From RHLJ01 sp965212165 (lineage in GTDB: Bacteria > Bacteroidota > Rhodothermia > Balneolales > Balneolaceae): a stretch of DNA of 64,000 nucleotides. Each line of letters opens with the position of its first letter. The stretch's first letter is position 1. Below are positions 35,273-44,095 of the stretch, in pieces. The position numbers and the translations under genes are program-made. The stretch is taken from assembly GCA_965212165.1 (NCBI GenBank), contig OZ243096.1, positions 2,666,001 to 2,730,000 of the forward strand, in the 5' to 3' direction. The notes under the pieces were generated by a model. That model searched no databases and was not told the DNA's origin. It worked only from the letters and a program-made list of their open reading frames with translations.

Positions 35273-36456
35273 TGAATATCAAGTTTGGTAATAGACGCAT
35301 TGTTGGACAATCAAGAGCAAAAGAGCAACTTGAGAGGATGCTTAATTCTGAACGTATAGGGCATGCATATTTAATTTCTGGTTCAAACGGAGTAGGAAAG
35401 ACTGCTTTTGCTCTAGGTTTAGCTGAAGCAATAAATGGTATTGATCATTTAAGTGATTTAGGAGAATTCAAAAGTAGTAGAAAATCATCCTGGTTTAACC
35501 ATCCTGATATTCACGTATTTATTCCAATGCCTACTGCAGCAAAGTTTGAAGAATTACGTCCTAGATTAGAATTGCTTGCAAAAGATCCATATGAAGTAAT
35601 TGGTTTTGCTCAACGCCCATCTTTAGATAAAGACGCTTCATCTAAAAACCTACAAGCTTTTTATCCAGTAGATTATTTTAGAGATGAAATAAGACCTGTT
35701 GCACGGCTACGTCCGAACGAAGGTAACCGAGTTGTTATCATTATAACACAGGTTGAAACAATGAGAAAAGAAACTGCAAATGCTTTTTTAAAATTACTTG
35801 AAGAGCCATCAGATCGATTGATGTTTATACTAACAACAGAAAGTTACGAAAGCCTACTCCCTACTATTACCTCAAGATGCCAACACATACCGCTAGGAAT
35901 TTTATCTCCGAAAGAAGTTGAAAAGGGTTTAATAGAAATCGATGGATTAAGTAATGATCAGGCTTCATATCTCGCTCGGGTATCTGGTGGGAATTATGCC
36001 ATGACAAGGTTTTTTGATGTCTCTAGATTAAAAGAAGACAGAGAAACTATGGTTAATTTTCTGCGACTTGCTTACAGTCAAGATGCACATGGCCTCTCAA
36101 AAATTGCTCAGGATTGGCAAAGTTCATTTAATATAGAAGGATTAATATCTCTAACTAATTTGATGGAAATGTATCTGAGAGATTTAATGATATATAGAGA
36201 AACTCAAAATGAGCAATTAATCACAAATATTGATCAAGTTGATTCTATCAAAAAATTTGTTGGAGCTTTGAAAGATGCTCGATTGGTCGAAATGATTTCT
36301 GAAATAGACGCCACTCGCCCTATGCTTCGTCAAAACGTATCACCGAAGCTTTTATTAACTGTTTTAGCACTTCGATTCTCAAATTTAATGCGTGGTCTTG
36401 ATCCTTTTATACCAGACCACGAAAACTGGAAACATTTACCTGCTTTTGCTGAATGA
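35272..36456 (+). CDS. holB: DNA polymerase III delta' subunit-like clamp-loader ATPase
   Basis: The 394-residue protein has a Walker A GSNGVGKT (37-44) and the delta'/gamma-type segments VIIITQVETMRKETANAFLKLLEEPSDRLMFILTTES and LLPTITSRCQHIPL (an SRC motif). No zinc-binding Cys cluster is seen, as in many delta' subunits. It helps load the sliding clamp at replication forks. It starts within the ccmB stop (TAATG) and overlaps dapF by 4 bases (ATGA), so these genes are translationally coupled. Confidence 0.9.
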   Translation: MNIKFGNRRIVGQSRAKEQLERMLNSERIGHAYLISGSNGVGKTAFALGLAEAINGIDHLSDLGEFKSSRKSSWFNHPDIHVFIPMPTAAKFEELRPRLELLAKDPYEVIGFAQRPSLDKDASSKNLQAFYPVDYFRDEIRPVARLRPNEGNRVVIIITQVETMRKETANAFLKLLEEPSDRLMFILTTESYESLLPTITSRCQHIPLGILSPKEVEKGLIEIDGLSNDQASYLARVSGGNYAMTRFFDVSRLKEDRETMVNFLRLAYSQDAHGLSKIAQDWQSSFNIEGLISLTNLMEMYLRDLMIYRETQNEQLITNIDQVDSIKKFVGALKDARLVEMISEIDATRPMLRQNVSPKLLLTVLALRFSNLMRGLDPFIPDHENWKHLPAFAE

Positions 36457-37280
36457 GTACTATAAATTTTCATAAGATGGAAGGAGCTGGCAACGATTTC
36501 GTGGTTATTGATAATCGTGAATCAGGGTTATCATTGGAAGAAATTATTTCCATAACACCAAAGCTATGTGACAGAAAATTCGGTGTTGGTGCCGATGGTT
36601 TGCTAGTACTAGAACTGCCACAAATTGAGAACGTAGATTATACCATGATTTATAGAAATGCTGATGGAACCGATGCTGGCATGTGTGGAAATGGAAGTAG
36701 ATGTTTAGCTTTGTTTGCAGCACATCATGGATTTCAAAATAAACAGAAATTTAATGTTCATGATGGAATTTATGAGGCAGAAATTGATAAGATCGAACAT
36801 CAGGTTAGTGTTCTTTTTCCAGATGTATTAGCTCCTAAAAAACTTCAGATCAATAAAAAGAAATATCTACAAGTGTATACTGGGACTGAACATGTAGTAA
36901 GTTTTGAAGAACTTGAACGTTTAGAATATGAAGAAGACCTTATCGATGAAGGTAGTTTTATTCGAAATCATCCTTTACTAAATCCTCCAGGCACAAATGT
37001 GAATTTCGTTTGTATTGAAGATGAAGAATCGATCTATTTACAAACCTTTGAAAAGGGTGTTGAAGGACTTACTTTGGCATGTGGAACGGGCGCTTTAGCA
37101 TCTGCAATTGCTACCCACTTTATACAAAAAGAAAAAGGGTCAGACTTTGAATACTCAATAACCGTTAAAGGTGGAACACTTGGGGTTTCATTCAGGTTTG
37201 ATGAAAAAAAGAACTCTTATACTCAATTAATTTTATCTGGTCCCGCTAATTTTGTTTTTACAGGCTCTATCAATACCTAG
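36453..37280 (+). CDS. dapF: Diaminopimelate epimerase
   Basis: The 275-residue enzyme converts LL- to meso-diaminopimelate for lysine and peptidoglycan synthesis. Both catalytic cysteines are present: Cys78 in DAGMCGNGSRC and Cys210 in LTLACGTGALASA. The N-terminal FHKMEGAGNDFVVID is the family signature. It overlaps the upstream gene by 4 bases. Its 3' end overlaps the next reading frame by 29 bases if the TTG at 37252 is used. Confidence 0.97.
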   Translation: MSTINFHKMEGAGNDFVVIDNRESGLSLEEIISITPKLCDRKFGVGADGLLVLELPQIENVDYTMIYRNADGTDAGMCGNGSRCLALFAAHHGFQNKQKFNVHDGIYEAEIDKIEHQVSVLFPDVLAPKKLQINKKKYLQVYTGTEHVVSFEELERLEYEEDLIDEGSFIRNHPLLNPPGTNVNFVCIEDEESIYLQTFEKGVEGLTLACGTGALASAIATHFIQKEKGSDFEYSITVKGGTLGVSFRFDEKKNSYTQLILSGPANFVFTGSINT

Positions 37281-38559
37281 ACTAACTATTCTTCTACTTT
37301 GCACTTACTTTTTCTTGTCTTGCTCACCTGGTGTTAGCAATGCAATACAAACGAATATAGAAAGTGTACAAATACCAAGTTTATTACTGGTTCCTAGTCA
37401 ACTAACTGCCCCACAGTCCATAAGAAGTATTCAACTTTATAAAAAAGGTAATGTTAGAACCCCCCCTATTCTCGAATTATCATCAAATAACAAGCTAGTG
37501 CTCGAATTTGATGAATTGGCAACCGTTTCAGGGCAATTTAGAGTTCAGTTTTCTCATCATAATAAAGATTGGAAGGAAAGTGGACTTCCAGATCCATGGG
37601 TTTATGATGGTTTCAATGAACTATTTATACGAGGAGGAGAAAAAAATCAAGAGTTTAGACCCGATTATTTTCGCTATAAACTTGAGTTTCCGAATCGTGA
37701 TATAAAATTCAATGTGAGTGGGCATTATCTGATTCATATTTATGATTACCAATCTGGTATTGAGTTATTTAGTTTACCTTTTTTTGTAAATGAAAATAAT
37801 GGTGAATTAGGAATCAATTCTGAAACAATTTTTAATCAAGGCTTGAATGGAAATGCAATTGATCAATTATTTGGAGAGTATATATATCCAGAGTTTGTTG
37901 AATTTCCTCAGTTTGATCTCTCATACTCATTTGTTCAAAATCGCTTTTGGAAGAATTCAAAAAAAGCAGATCAAACTAGTTTTACAACGGAGGGAAAGAC
38001 TGAATTTCATCTTTCTAGAAGTAAATCATTTCCCGCTAATTTCGACTTTAGTTTCCTAGACCTTTCTGATCTGTCTTTACAAAACCCACAAATATATAAT
38101 TTTGAACCAGCTCGAATTCCACCAAAAACAATTCTTAAAGACGATATTTTAAATTTCCTTGGTGACCCTCGAATGACTTTTAAATCCGAGTCAGGATTTC
38201 CTAATAATGATCGATCTGCAAGGTATACAGATGTAAGCTTTCGTTTAAATACTGGCGGTCGAATAAGTGGATTCGAATCCATATTCCTAATTGGTGATTT
38301 CAATCAATGGAGTATATCCGATAGAAGTAAACTTTTCTATAACTCTGATCTAAATGTATTCGAAACAAGTGCGCTAATAAAGGAAGGTAAGTATTCTTAT
38401 AAGTATGTAAGCCTTGAAAATGGTCGGATAAATGATTTTAAACTAAGTGATTCTGTTACAAAAAGGGATCAGGAATACATAGGGTTTGTGTATTACCGTG
38501 ATCCCCAATACCAATATGATAGGCTATTAAAAGTAAATCTAATAAATGCGATATATTAG
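37252..38559 (+). CDS. Type IX secretion 'plug' family (DUF5103) lipoprotein
   Basis: The 435-residue protein starts at a TTG (37252), since no ATG precedes the lipoprotein signal. The lipobox is LLLCTYFFLSC, with the lipidated Cys near residue 24. The body has IRSIQLYKKGN, then LVLEFDEL, then YRVQFSHHNKDW-like and YLIHIYD segments found in DUF5103/T9SS plug proteins, and a C-terminal FLIGDFNQW module resembling the CBM48 early-set fold. In F. johnsoniae a protein of this class blocks the unused Type 9 channel from the periplasm. Its stop codon overlaps that of the convergent barrel gene by 3 bases. Confidence 0.82.
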   Translation: MFLQALSIPRLTILLLCTYFFLSCSPGVSNAIQTNIESVQIPSLLLVPSQLTAPQSIRSIQLYKKGNVRTPPILELSSNNKLVLEFDELATVSGQFRVQFSHHNKDWKESGLPDPWVYDGFNELFIRGGEKNQEFRPDYFRYKLEFPNRDIKFNVSGHYLIHIYDYQSGIELFSLPFFVNENNGELGINSETIFNQGLNGNAIDQLFGEYIYPEFVEFPQFDLSYSFVQNRFWKNSKKADQTSFTTEGKTEFHLSRSKSFPANFDFSFLDLSDLSLQNPQIYNFEPARIPPKTILKDDILNFLGDPRMTFKSESGFPNNDRSARYTDVSFRLNTGGRISGFESIFLIGDFNQWSISDRSKLFYNSDLNVFETSALIKEGKYSYKYVSLENGRINDFKLSDSVTKRDQEYIGFVYYRDPQYQYDRLLKVNLINAIY

Positions 38560-41500
38560 AAATCGATACCAATAGAGAAGTAATGAACAGCACCTGGCTC
38601 AAATCCACTCCTACCTATAGCCCATGCCATATCATACCTCAAAGGTAACCCAAATACGATAGTTCTCAATCCAAAACCAGATCCTGCTAATAAATCACCA
38701 TTTACAGAATTGAATTGTACTACATCAGCTCCATTAACAGGCCCATCCACAAATCTACTATTAGTTAGATCATAGTAGGTTGTTACTTCTTCTCCCAGCA
38801 CTAAGTCAAGATCTTTAGAGTTCTTTGTAACTTGCACTGTATTCCCATTTCTGTTTACAAAAGATTGATTTATATCAAATCCCCAAGCAGTTCCAATATC
38901 AAAAAAGAAAGCACCAGTAACATTATATAATGGAAATATTGGAAGTGCTCCAGGTACTATTGCCGCAAATAATGGGAATCTAAATTCAGCATTAACTAGC
39001 GCAAACTTATTTCCATATATAGCATTGAATACATGTCCACGTAATGGAACTGCTGGTAGTGTAAAGAATGTATCTGCAAGCCTTTCTAATGGAATACCAT
39101 TATTCGACCATCTTTGATTAATCCAACCTAACATTCCACCAAGAAAATATGTTTGAGAATCTCTACCAATAGAGGCTCCTGCAGATCCTCTTAATGCTAT
39201 TGAATAATTATATCCTAGATTTACATACTGTCTAAAGTCACCAAGAGCAGAAGCAAAAGCTGGAGAGTCATTACCTAAACCGGGGCTTCCAGAAAGGCTA
39301 AATGAGTATCTTGTACCTCCTCTTGGAGTGATAAAACCTGGAAGAGTTGCGTCTTTAGTAAACGAAACCTGTGGATATAGGAAAGAACTGGAAAGATTAT
39401 CTGAGCCATCTGAGAAACTAGTTGCACCAAATATTTCAGAGATTGGATTGAAAACGGTATCGTAATCTCTAACTAAGTTTATCCAAGATACTCCATAGTC
39501 TATCCTTCTAAATTTATCGATTGGATATTGCATATTAAATGCAGCTCCAAATGTTCTAAACCTTAATAAATCACCACCAAAAGTCTGGTACTGACGAGAT
39601 GAATGGAAGTAAGAGAGAAAAATATTTGTTCTATTTTTTAAATAGCCATACTGAACTGAGTAATCACTATTTCTTAAGTCGGTTTGAAAATTAGTACCCA
39701 TCGATATCTGATGATCACCTAATAAATCACTTATCAAAAACTGTGTGAGCGCATATGTACCATAAGTTGAGGCAGTAATACTTGGGCTATAAGCAATATC
39801 AGTACTAAATTTAAGCCTATAATCTCTAGGTAAAAATCTTCCATCTAAAGTAACATTATCTTCTAAATCAAAGATAAATTCATTTTCCAAGTTCAATGTA
39901 CTATCTAAAATAACTTCCTCAGAAAAGACATAATTTCTAAAATCTATTTCTCCACTAACTTCAAAACTTCTAGCTTTTTCCTCTTCAGTTAGTTGAGCTT
40001 CTTGCTCCTGCTTTTCTTTTTCAGTTCTTTCAACAGCAGCAACTATACCGTCTCTATACATTACTTGAGCAAATTCTGTAGCAGGTACTCTTTTATATAA
40101 ACTCTCAGTTGCTCTTCTATTTGCCCAATAATTTTTACTTAGTGGTTCTAGTTTTTTCCTTGTGAAAGGTGATTTTAATAAGAAGATATCCAGATAGCCT
40201 TCATTTATTGCATTAAATGCTATCCTACTACCATCTGAACTTATTGAAAATTGAGTTATACCTGATTGTAAGTTAGTTAGCGGATATGCTGTTTTGGCAT
40301 CAAAATCATACTCATAGATATTTTGGATTCCATTTTCGTCGGAATTGAAAGTCAAACGTCCAGTTCTTGTAATTTGCGGCTGGTTCTCGTTATATAGACG
40401 AGTATCTGTAATTCTATTAGCAATTTCTGAACCCAAATTAACGCTATATATATCTGATTGATATATACTGCTATCACTTAATAATTGGTAGCCACGATTA
40501 AATGTATTGAGATCTACTTTACTTCCTCGATTTGATGCAAAATAAATTGTTTTTGAATCTCCTGACCAAGTTGGCTCATAATCGGAGAAAAAATCATTCG
40601 TGATATTTGTCAATACTTTACTATTCAAATCATAGGTAAAAATATCTTGATATGGACCAATATTTCCATCAAAAGCTAGTTTAGATCCATCTGGTGACCA
40701 TGCAACAGACCCAATAGCATCTAAATTTTTGAATTTAATTTTGTCAATTTTACCGGTCCTATAATTAACTACTGCAATATCATCGTTACCTCTAGTTTTT
40801 GTTGAAAGAGCTATATATTGTCCATCAGGAGACCATGCAAGGTTAGGATTAAGAATATTTAGTTCCTCAAAGTCTGGGTTATCCTCTCCTTGTACAATGG
40901 TTTTTAGTTTTCTTCCATTTAGAGCGTCAATTACAATTACGTCAAAGTATCCTCTCTTATTTGTAATAAATGCAATTTTATCGCCCTGTGGTGAAATAGC
41001 AGGACTTGTATTATAAGTTCCATAATCACCTCTTTTTGTCATTAAAGAAGCAACGGCTTTTGCATTCTCTCTTTCAGCAACTTCTGGAAAATAACGTTCC
41101 TTTAAATATTGCTCCCATCTTTCCGATAATTCTTCTGAGGATAAACCGAGGGCATCTGAAAATCCATATTCGATACTTCTACTTGTTTTAATACGATTTA
41201 GTATCTCAGCAATCTTTTCTCTTCCATATTCTTCAACTATAAAATTCCAAACAGATTGACCACCTCTATATGCGTAGTAACCGCTTAAGTACTGAATTGG
41301 AGGTAGGTATCCATTAATTACTGCATCTCGAATAAACATATCTGTATTTGTATCCCAACCAAGTGCTGTATATTCAGCTAAACCTTCTTCAAACCATAAT
41401 GGAAATACTAATTGAATGTTATTTCTAATGATCGATTGAATTGTACCACCATAAAACATATCGTTAAATACAGCATGTACAAGTTCATGATGTAATGTTC

Positions 41501-41906
41501 TTCTAAAGTCATCGTAATCACCATCAAATGGGACGGTCATTCTATTTTTAAGTTTGTCAGTAACCCCACCAATTCCTTCAGCACTTGTCGGAAGTGCAAC
41601 TACATTAGTTTGTGAAAAGTCGTTGTGAGAATCATATATAATTAATGGAATACGGTTTACGATTTCATGATTAAAATCAGTTTGAAGTTGTTTGTATGCC
41701 GATTCAATGCTTTGTGCGGCAAATTCAGCTAGCTCATAATTTTTTTCGCCGTAGTAATAAACATCAAAGTGTTTTGATTGGATAAATCTCCATTCAAAAT
41801 CTTCATATTGTACTCGATTTTTTCCAAATGAGAAGTATTGTGCACTTAATGTAGGAAGCCCCACACATAGTGACATAAATAAAACTGCTACTAATTTTCG
41901 ATTCAT
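38556..41906 (-). CDS. Zinc-metalloprotease / TolB-propeller / Omp85-like barrel fusion protein
   Basis: I start at the ATG at 41906 (1116 residues); the longer frame begins with TTG and overlaps rnr. A signal peptide ends near Leu-Ser-Ala-Gln. The first domain carries HELVH and a downstream FEEGLAEY, the gluzincin zinc motif with a third Glu ligand. The second is a propeller of PD40/TolB repeats (LAWSPDGQYIALST, VAWSPDGSKLAFDG, PTWSGDSKTIYFAS). The C-terminal about 400 residues form a barrel: a PLRGHVFNAIYGNKFALVNAEFRFPL segment resembles the Omp85 'RG-x-Y' loop, and the chain ends HYFSIGIDF with a terminal Phe. No POTRA repeats are visible. It is the last gene of the tamB-rnr unit. Confidence 0.85.
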   Translation of the reverse strand: MNRKLVAVLFMSLCVGLPTLSAQYFSFGKNRVQYEDFEWRFIQSKHFDVYYYGEKNYELAEFAAQSIESAYKQLQTDFNHEIVNRIPLIIYDSHNDFSQTNVVALPTSAEGIGGVTDKLKNRMTVPFDGDYDDFRRTLHHELVHAVFNDMFYGGTIQSIIRNNIQLVFPLWFEEGLAEYTALGWDTNTDMFIRDAVINGYLPPIQYLSGYYAYRGGQSVWNFIVEEYGREKIAEILNRIKTSRSIEYGFSDALGLSSEELSERWEQYLKERYFPEVAERENAKAVASLMTKRGDYGTYNTSPAISPQGDKIAFITNKRGYFDVIVIDALNGRKLKTIVQGEDNPDFEELNILNPNLAWSPDGQYIALSTKTRGNDDIAVVNYRTGKIDKIKFKNLDAIGSVAWSPDGSKLAFDGNIGPYQDIFTYDLNSKVLTNITNDFFSDYEPTWSGDSKTIYFASNRGSKVDLNTFNRGYQLLSDSSIYQSDIYSVNLGSEIANRITDTRLYNENQPQITRTGRLTFNSDENGIQNIYEYDFDAKTAYPLTNLQSGITQFSISSDGSRIAFNAINEGYLDIFLLKSPFTRKKLEPLSKNYWANRRATESLYKRVPATEFAQVMYRDGIVAAVERTEKEKQEQEAQLTEEEKARSFEVSGEIDFRNYVFSEEVILDSTLNLENEFIFDLEDNVTLDGRFLPRDYRLKFSTDIAYSPSITASTYGTYALTQFLISDLLGDHQISMGTNFQTDLRNSDYSVQYGYLKNRTNIFLSYFHSSRQYQTFGGDLLRFRTFGAAFNMQYPIDKFRRIDYGVSWINLVRDYDTVFNPISEIFGATSFSDGSDNLSSSFLYPQVSFTKDATLPGFITPRGGTRYSFSLSGSPGLGNDSPAFASALGDFRQYVNLGYNYSIALRGSAGASIGRDSQTYFLGGMLGWINQRWSNNGIPLERLADTFFTLPAVPLRGHVFNAIYGNKFALVNAEFRFPLFAAIVPGALPIFPLYNVTGAFFFDIGTAWGFDINQSFVNRNGNTVQVTKNSKDLDLVLGEEVTTYYDLTNSRFVDGPVNGADVVQFNSVNGDLLAGSGFGLRTIVFGLPLRYDMAWAIGRSGFEPGAVHYFSIGIDF

Positions 41907-41925
41907 ATCTTTAAAGCTTTTAAAT

Positions 41926-44085
41926 TTATGCTGGTATAAAATCAATTTGCCGCTTTTGATGGTTTACACTATCTACTTTTATCTTTATTTCATCACCAAG
42001 TTGATATTTTCGCTTACTTGATCTACCTACTAAACTATGACTACGTTGATCATAGTTGTAATAATCACCTTTAAGATCACTAACACGAACCATTCCTTCG
42101 CAATGTATGTCTTTTAAATTAACGAAAATACCTCTTTCTGTAACACCACTAATGACGCCATCAAAGGTTTCTCCAATTTTGCTACTGAGAAATTCAACCT
42201 GTTTAAGTTTAATAGAATCACGTTCAGCATCAACTGCGGCACGCTCTCGCTCACTACAATGTTCACCATTTTTCTGAAGTGTTTCATAATTATATGCACC
42301 AGCTCCAGACGTATAACCTTTTAACAGACGATGTACAATAACATCAGGGTAACGACGAATAGGACTAGTAAAGTGTGCATAATGTCCAAATCCTAATCCA
42401 AAGTGCCCAATATTATCTGGACTGTACACAGCCTTCGACATAGCTCTTAATGTAAGTTCATTAACAATAGTTTCAACACTTGTGTCTTTAACCTCGTTAA
42501 GTAATTTATTAATGGATTTTGGAGAGACCTTCTTTCCTAGGTGAAATTCAATTCCTAGAGGTTTTACTTGTTCAGCTACAGCTGCCAATTTCTTATCGTC
42601 AGGCTTATCATGTATTCTATAAAAGAATGGAAATAGGTTTTTACTTTTCTTCTTACCTGATTTTTCTCTGAGATTATCGATATGAAAAGCCACCGTTTTA
42701 TTAGCCATTAACATACATTCTTCGATCAACCTATGAGCGAATATTCTCTTCTTTAAAACAACCTTAAGTGGTTTGCCGTGCTCATCAAGTACAAATTTCG
42801 GCTCTGGGTTGTCGAAATCAATCGCTCCTTCTTTGAATCTTTTTTCCATTAACACCTTAGCAAGTTTCCCTGCTAAATGTACTTCATTCTTGTATTTATG
42901 GTCTTTCCCATCAAGAATCTCTTGTGCTTGTTCGTAGGTAAATCTTTGTTGAGAATGAATAACCGTTTCTTCAATTGAATAGGAAACAAGATTCCCCTGT
43001 TTATCAATCTCCATAAAACAACTGTAGGTAAGCTTATCTTCATTTGGTCGAAGACTACAAACACCATTACTTAATCTCTCAGGTAACATTGGAATCACTC
43101 TATCAACAAGATAAATACTAGTTCCTCTTTTGAAAGCTTCATTATCTAATGGAGTGTTAGGAATAACATAATTTGTTACATCAGCTATATGTACACCTAA
43201 ATAATAGTTTCCTTTTTCGTTGTAGGAAATACTTAGAGCATCATCAAAATCCTTTGCATCGGCTGGGTCGATAGTGAAAACCATTTCATTTCGAAAATCT
43301 TTCCTTCGAGAAATTTCTTTCTCCGATATTTGGTCAGGAATAGCTTCTGCAAATTTTTCTACCTCAGGTTCAAAGTCAGAACTAAGTTCATTTTCTGCCA
43401 GAATAGATAATATATTGGCATCATTACTTCCAGATTTACCAAGTATAGAAGTAATTTTTGCTTCTGGTAATGCTTGATGATGTACCCATTTTTCGAGGGT
43501 AAAAATAACTTTATCATCTTTTTCTGCTCTATTCAAATTTGCTGGTAAAACAAAAAAATCGGTGTGAGCTGACTTAACATCTGGTTGGATAATATAAGTA
43601 GTTGTTCCTGTTCTTTTTACTGTACCTACATAAAAATCCTTTCCCCTCTTAATAATTTCAAGAACTCTACCTGTTGGTTGCCCCGATCGCTTGTTTGTTT
43701 TGGTTAATTTTACTTTTACCAAATCGCCTTGTAAAGCTACCCCCACATCTCTTCTATGTATTTTGATATCATCATCCATTCCATCAACTACTACAAACCC
43801 CATTCCGCTTTGTGTGATTTGTATTTTGCCTTCTATTAAATCTGCGCTTTTCGAAGAGGAATTTTTTGAACCCGATTTTTTCAGATGAATACTAGTTCCA
43901 TCTTTTATAATTGCACCTTTACTAGCTAGTCCATTTATAACTTTTTCAAGCCTACGAACTTCCTTTTTGCTACTTAATTGTAAAATGCTTTTGATCGTTT
44001 CTTTTGACAGGTTCGATTCAGGGCTGTTTTTAACTAAATCCAGTATTATTTCTTCTAAAGTACTTAGCCTCTGATTTCTACTCAT
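41926..44085 (-). CDS. rnr: Ribonuclease R
   Basis: The 719-residue protein has the RNase II family architecture: a winged-helix N-terminus (about 1-70), cold-shock domains (about 80-250), the RNB domain and a C-terminal S1 domain. The catalytic Asp cluster is FTIDPADAKDFDDALSI. The tail is short, without the Lys-rich extension of E. coli RNase R. It degrades structured RNA 3' to 5'. It starts 10 bases after the tamB stop, and the next gene begins about 20 bases downstream. Confidence 0.95.
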   Translation of the reverse strand: MSRNQRLSTLEEIILDLVKNSPESNLSKETIKSILQLSSKKEVRRLEKVINGLASKGAIIKDGTSIHLKKSGSKNSSSKSADLIEGKIQITQSGMGFVVVDGMDDDIKIHRRDVGVALQGDLVKVKLTKTNKRSGQPTGRVLEIIKRGKDFYVGTVKRTGTTTYIIQPDVKSAHTDFFVLPANLNRAEKDDKVIFTLEKWVHHQALPEAKITSILGKSGSNDANILSILAENELSSDFEPEVEKFAEAIPDQISEKEISRRKDFRNEMVFTIDPADAKDFDDALSISYNEKGNYYLGVHIADVTNYVIPNTPLDNEAFKRGTSIYLVDRVIPMLPERLSNGVCSLRPNEDKLTYSCFMEIDKQGNLVSYSIEETVIHSQQRFTYEQAQEILDGKDHKYKNEVHLAGKLAKVLMEKRFKEGAIDFDNPEPKFVLDEHGKPLKVVLKKRIFAHRLIEECMLMANKTVAFHIDNLREKSGKKKSKNLFPFFYRIHDKPDDKKLAAVAEQVKPLGIEFHLGKKVSPKSINKLLNEVKDTSVETIVNELTLRAMSKAVYSPDNIGHFGLGFGHYAHFTSPIRRYPDVIVHRLLKGYTSGAGAYNYETLQKNGEHCSERERAAVDAERDSIKLKQVEFLSSKIGETFDGVISGVTERGIFVNLKDIHCEGMVRVSDLKGDYYNYDQRSHSLVGRSSKRKYQLGDEIKIKVDSVNHQKRQIDFIPA

Positions 44086-44095
44086 TCATTTGTTT

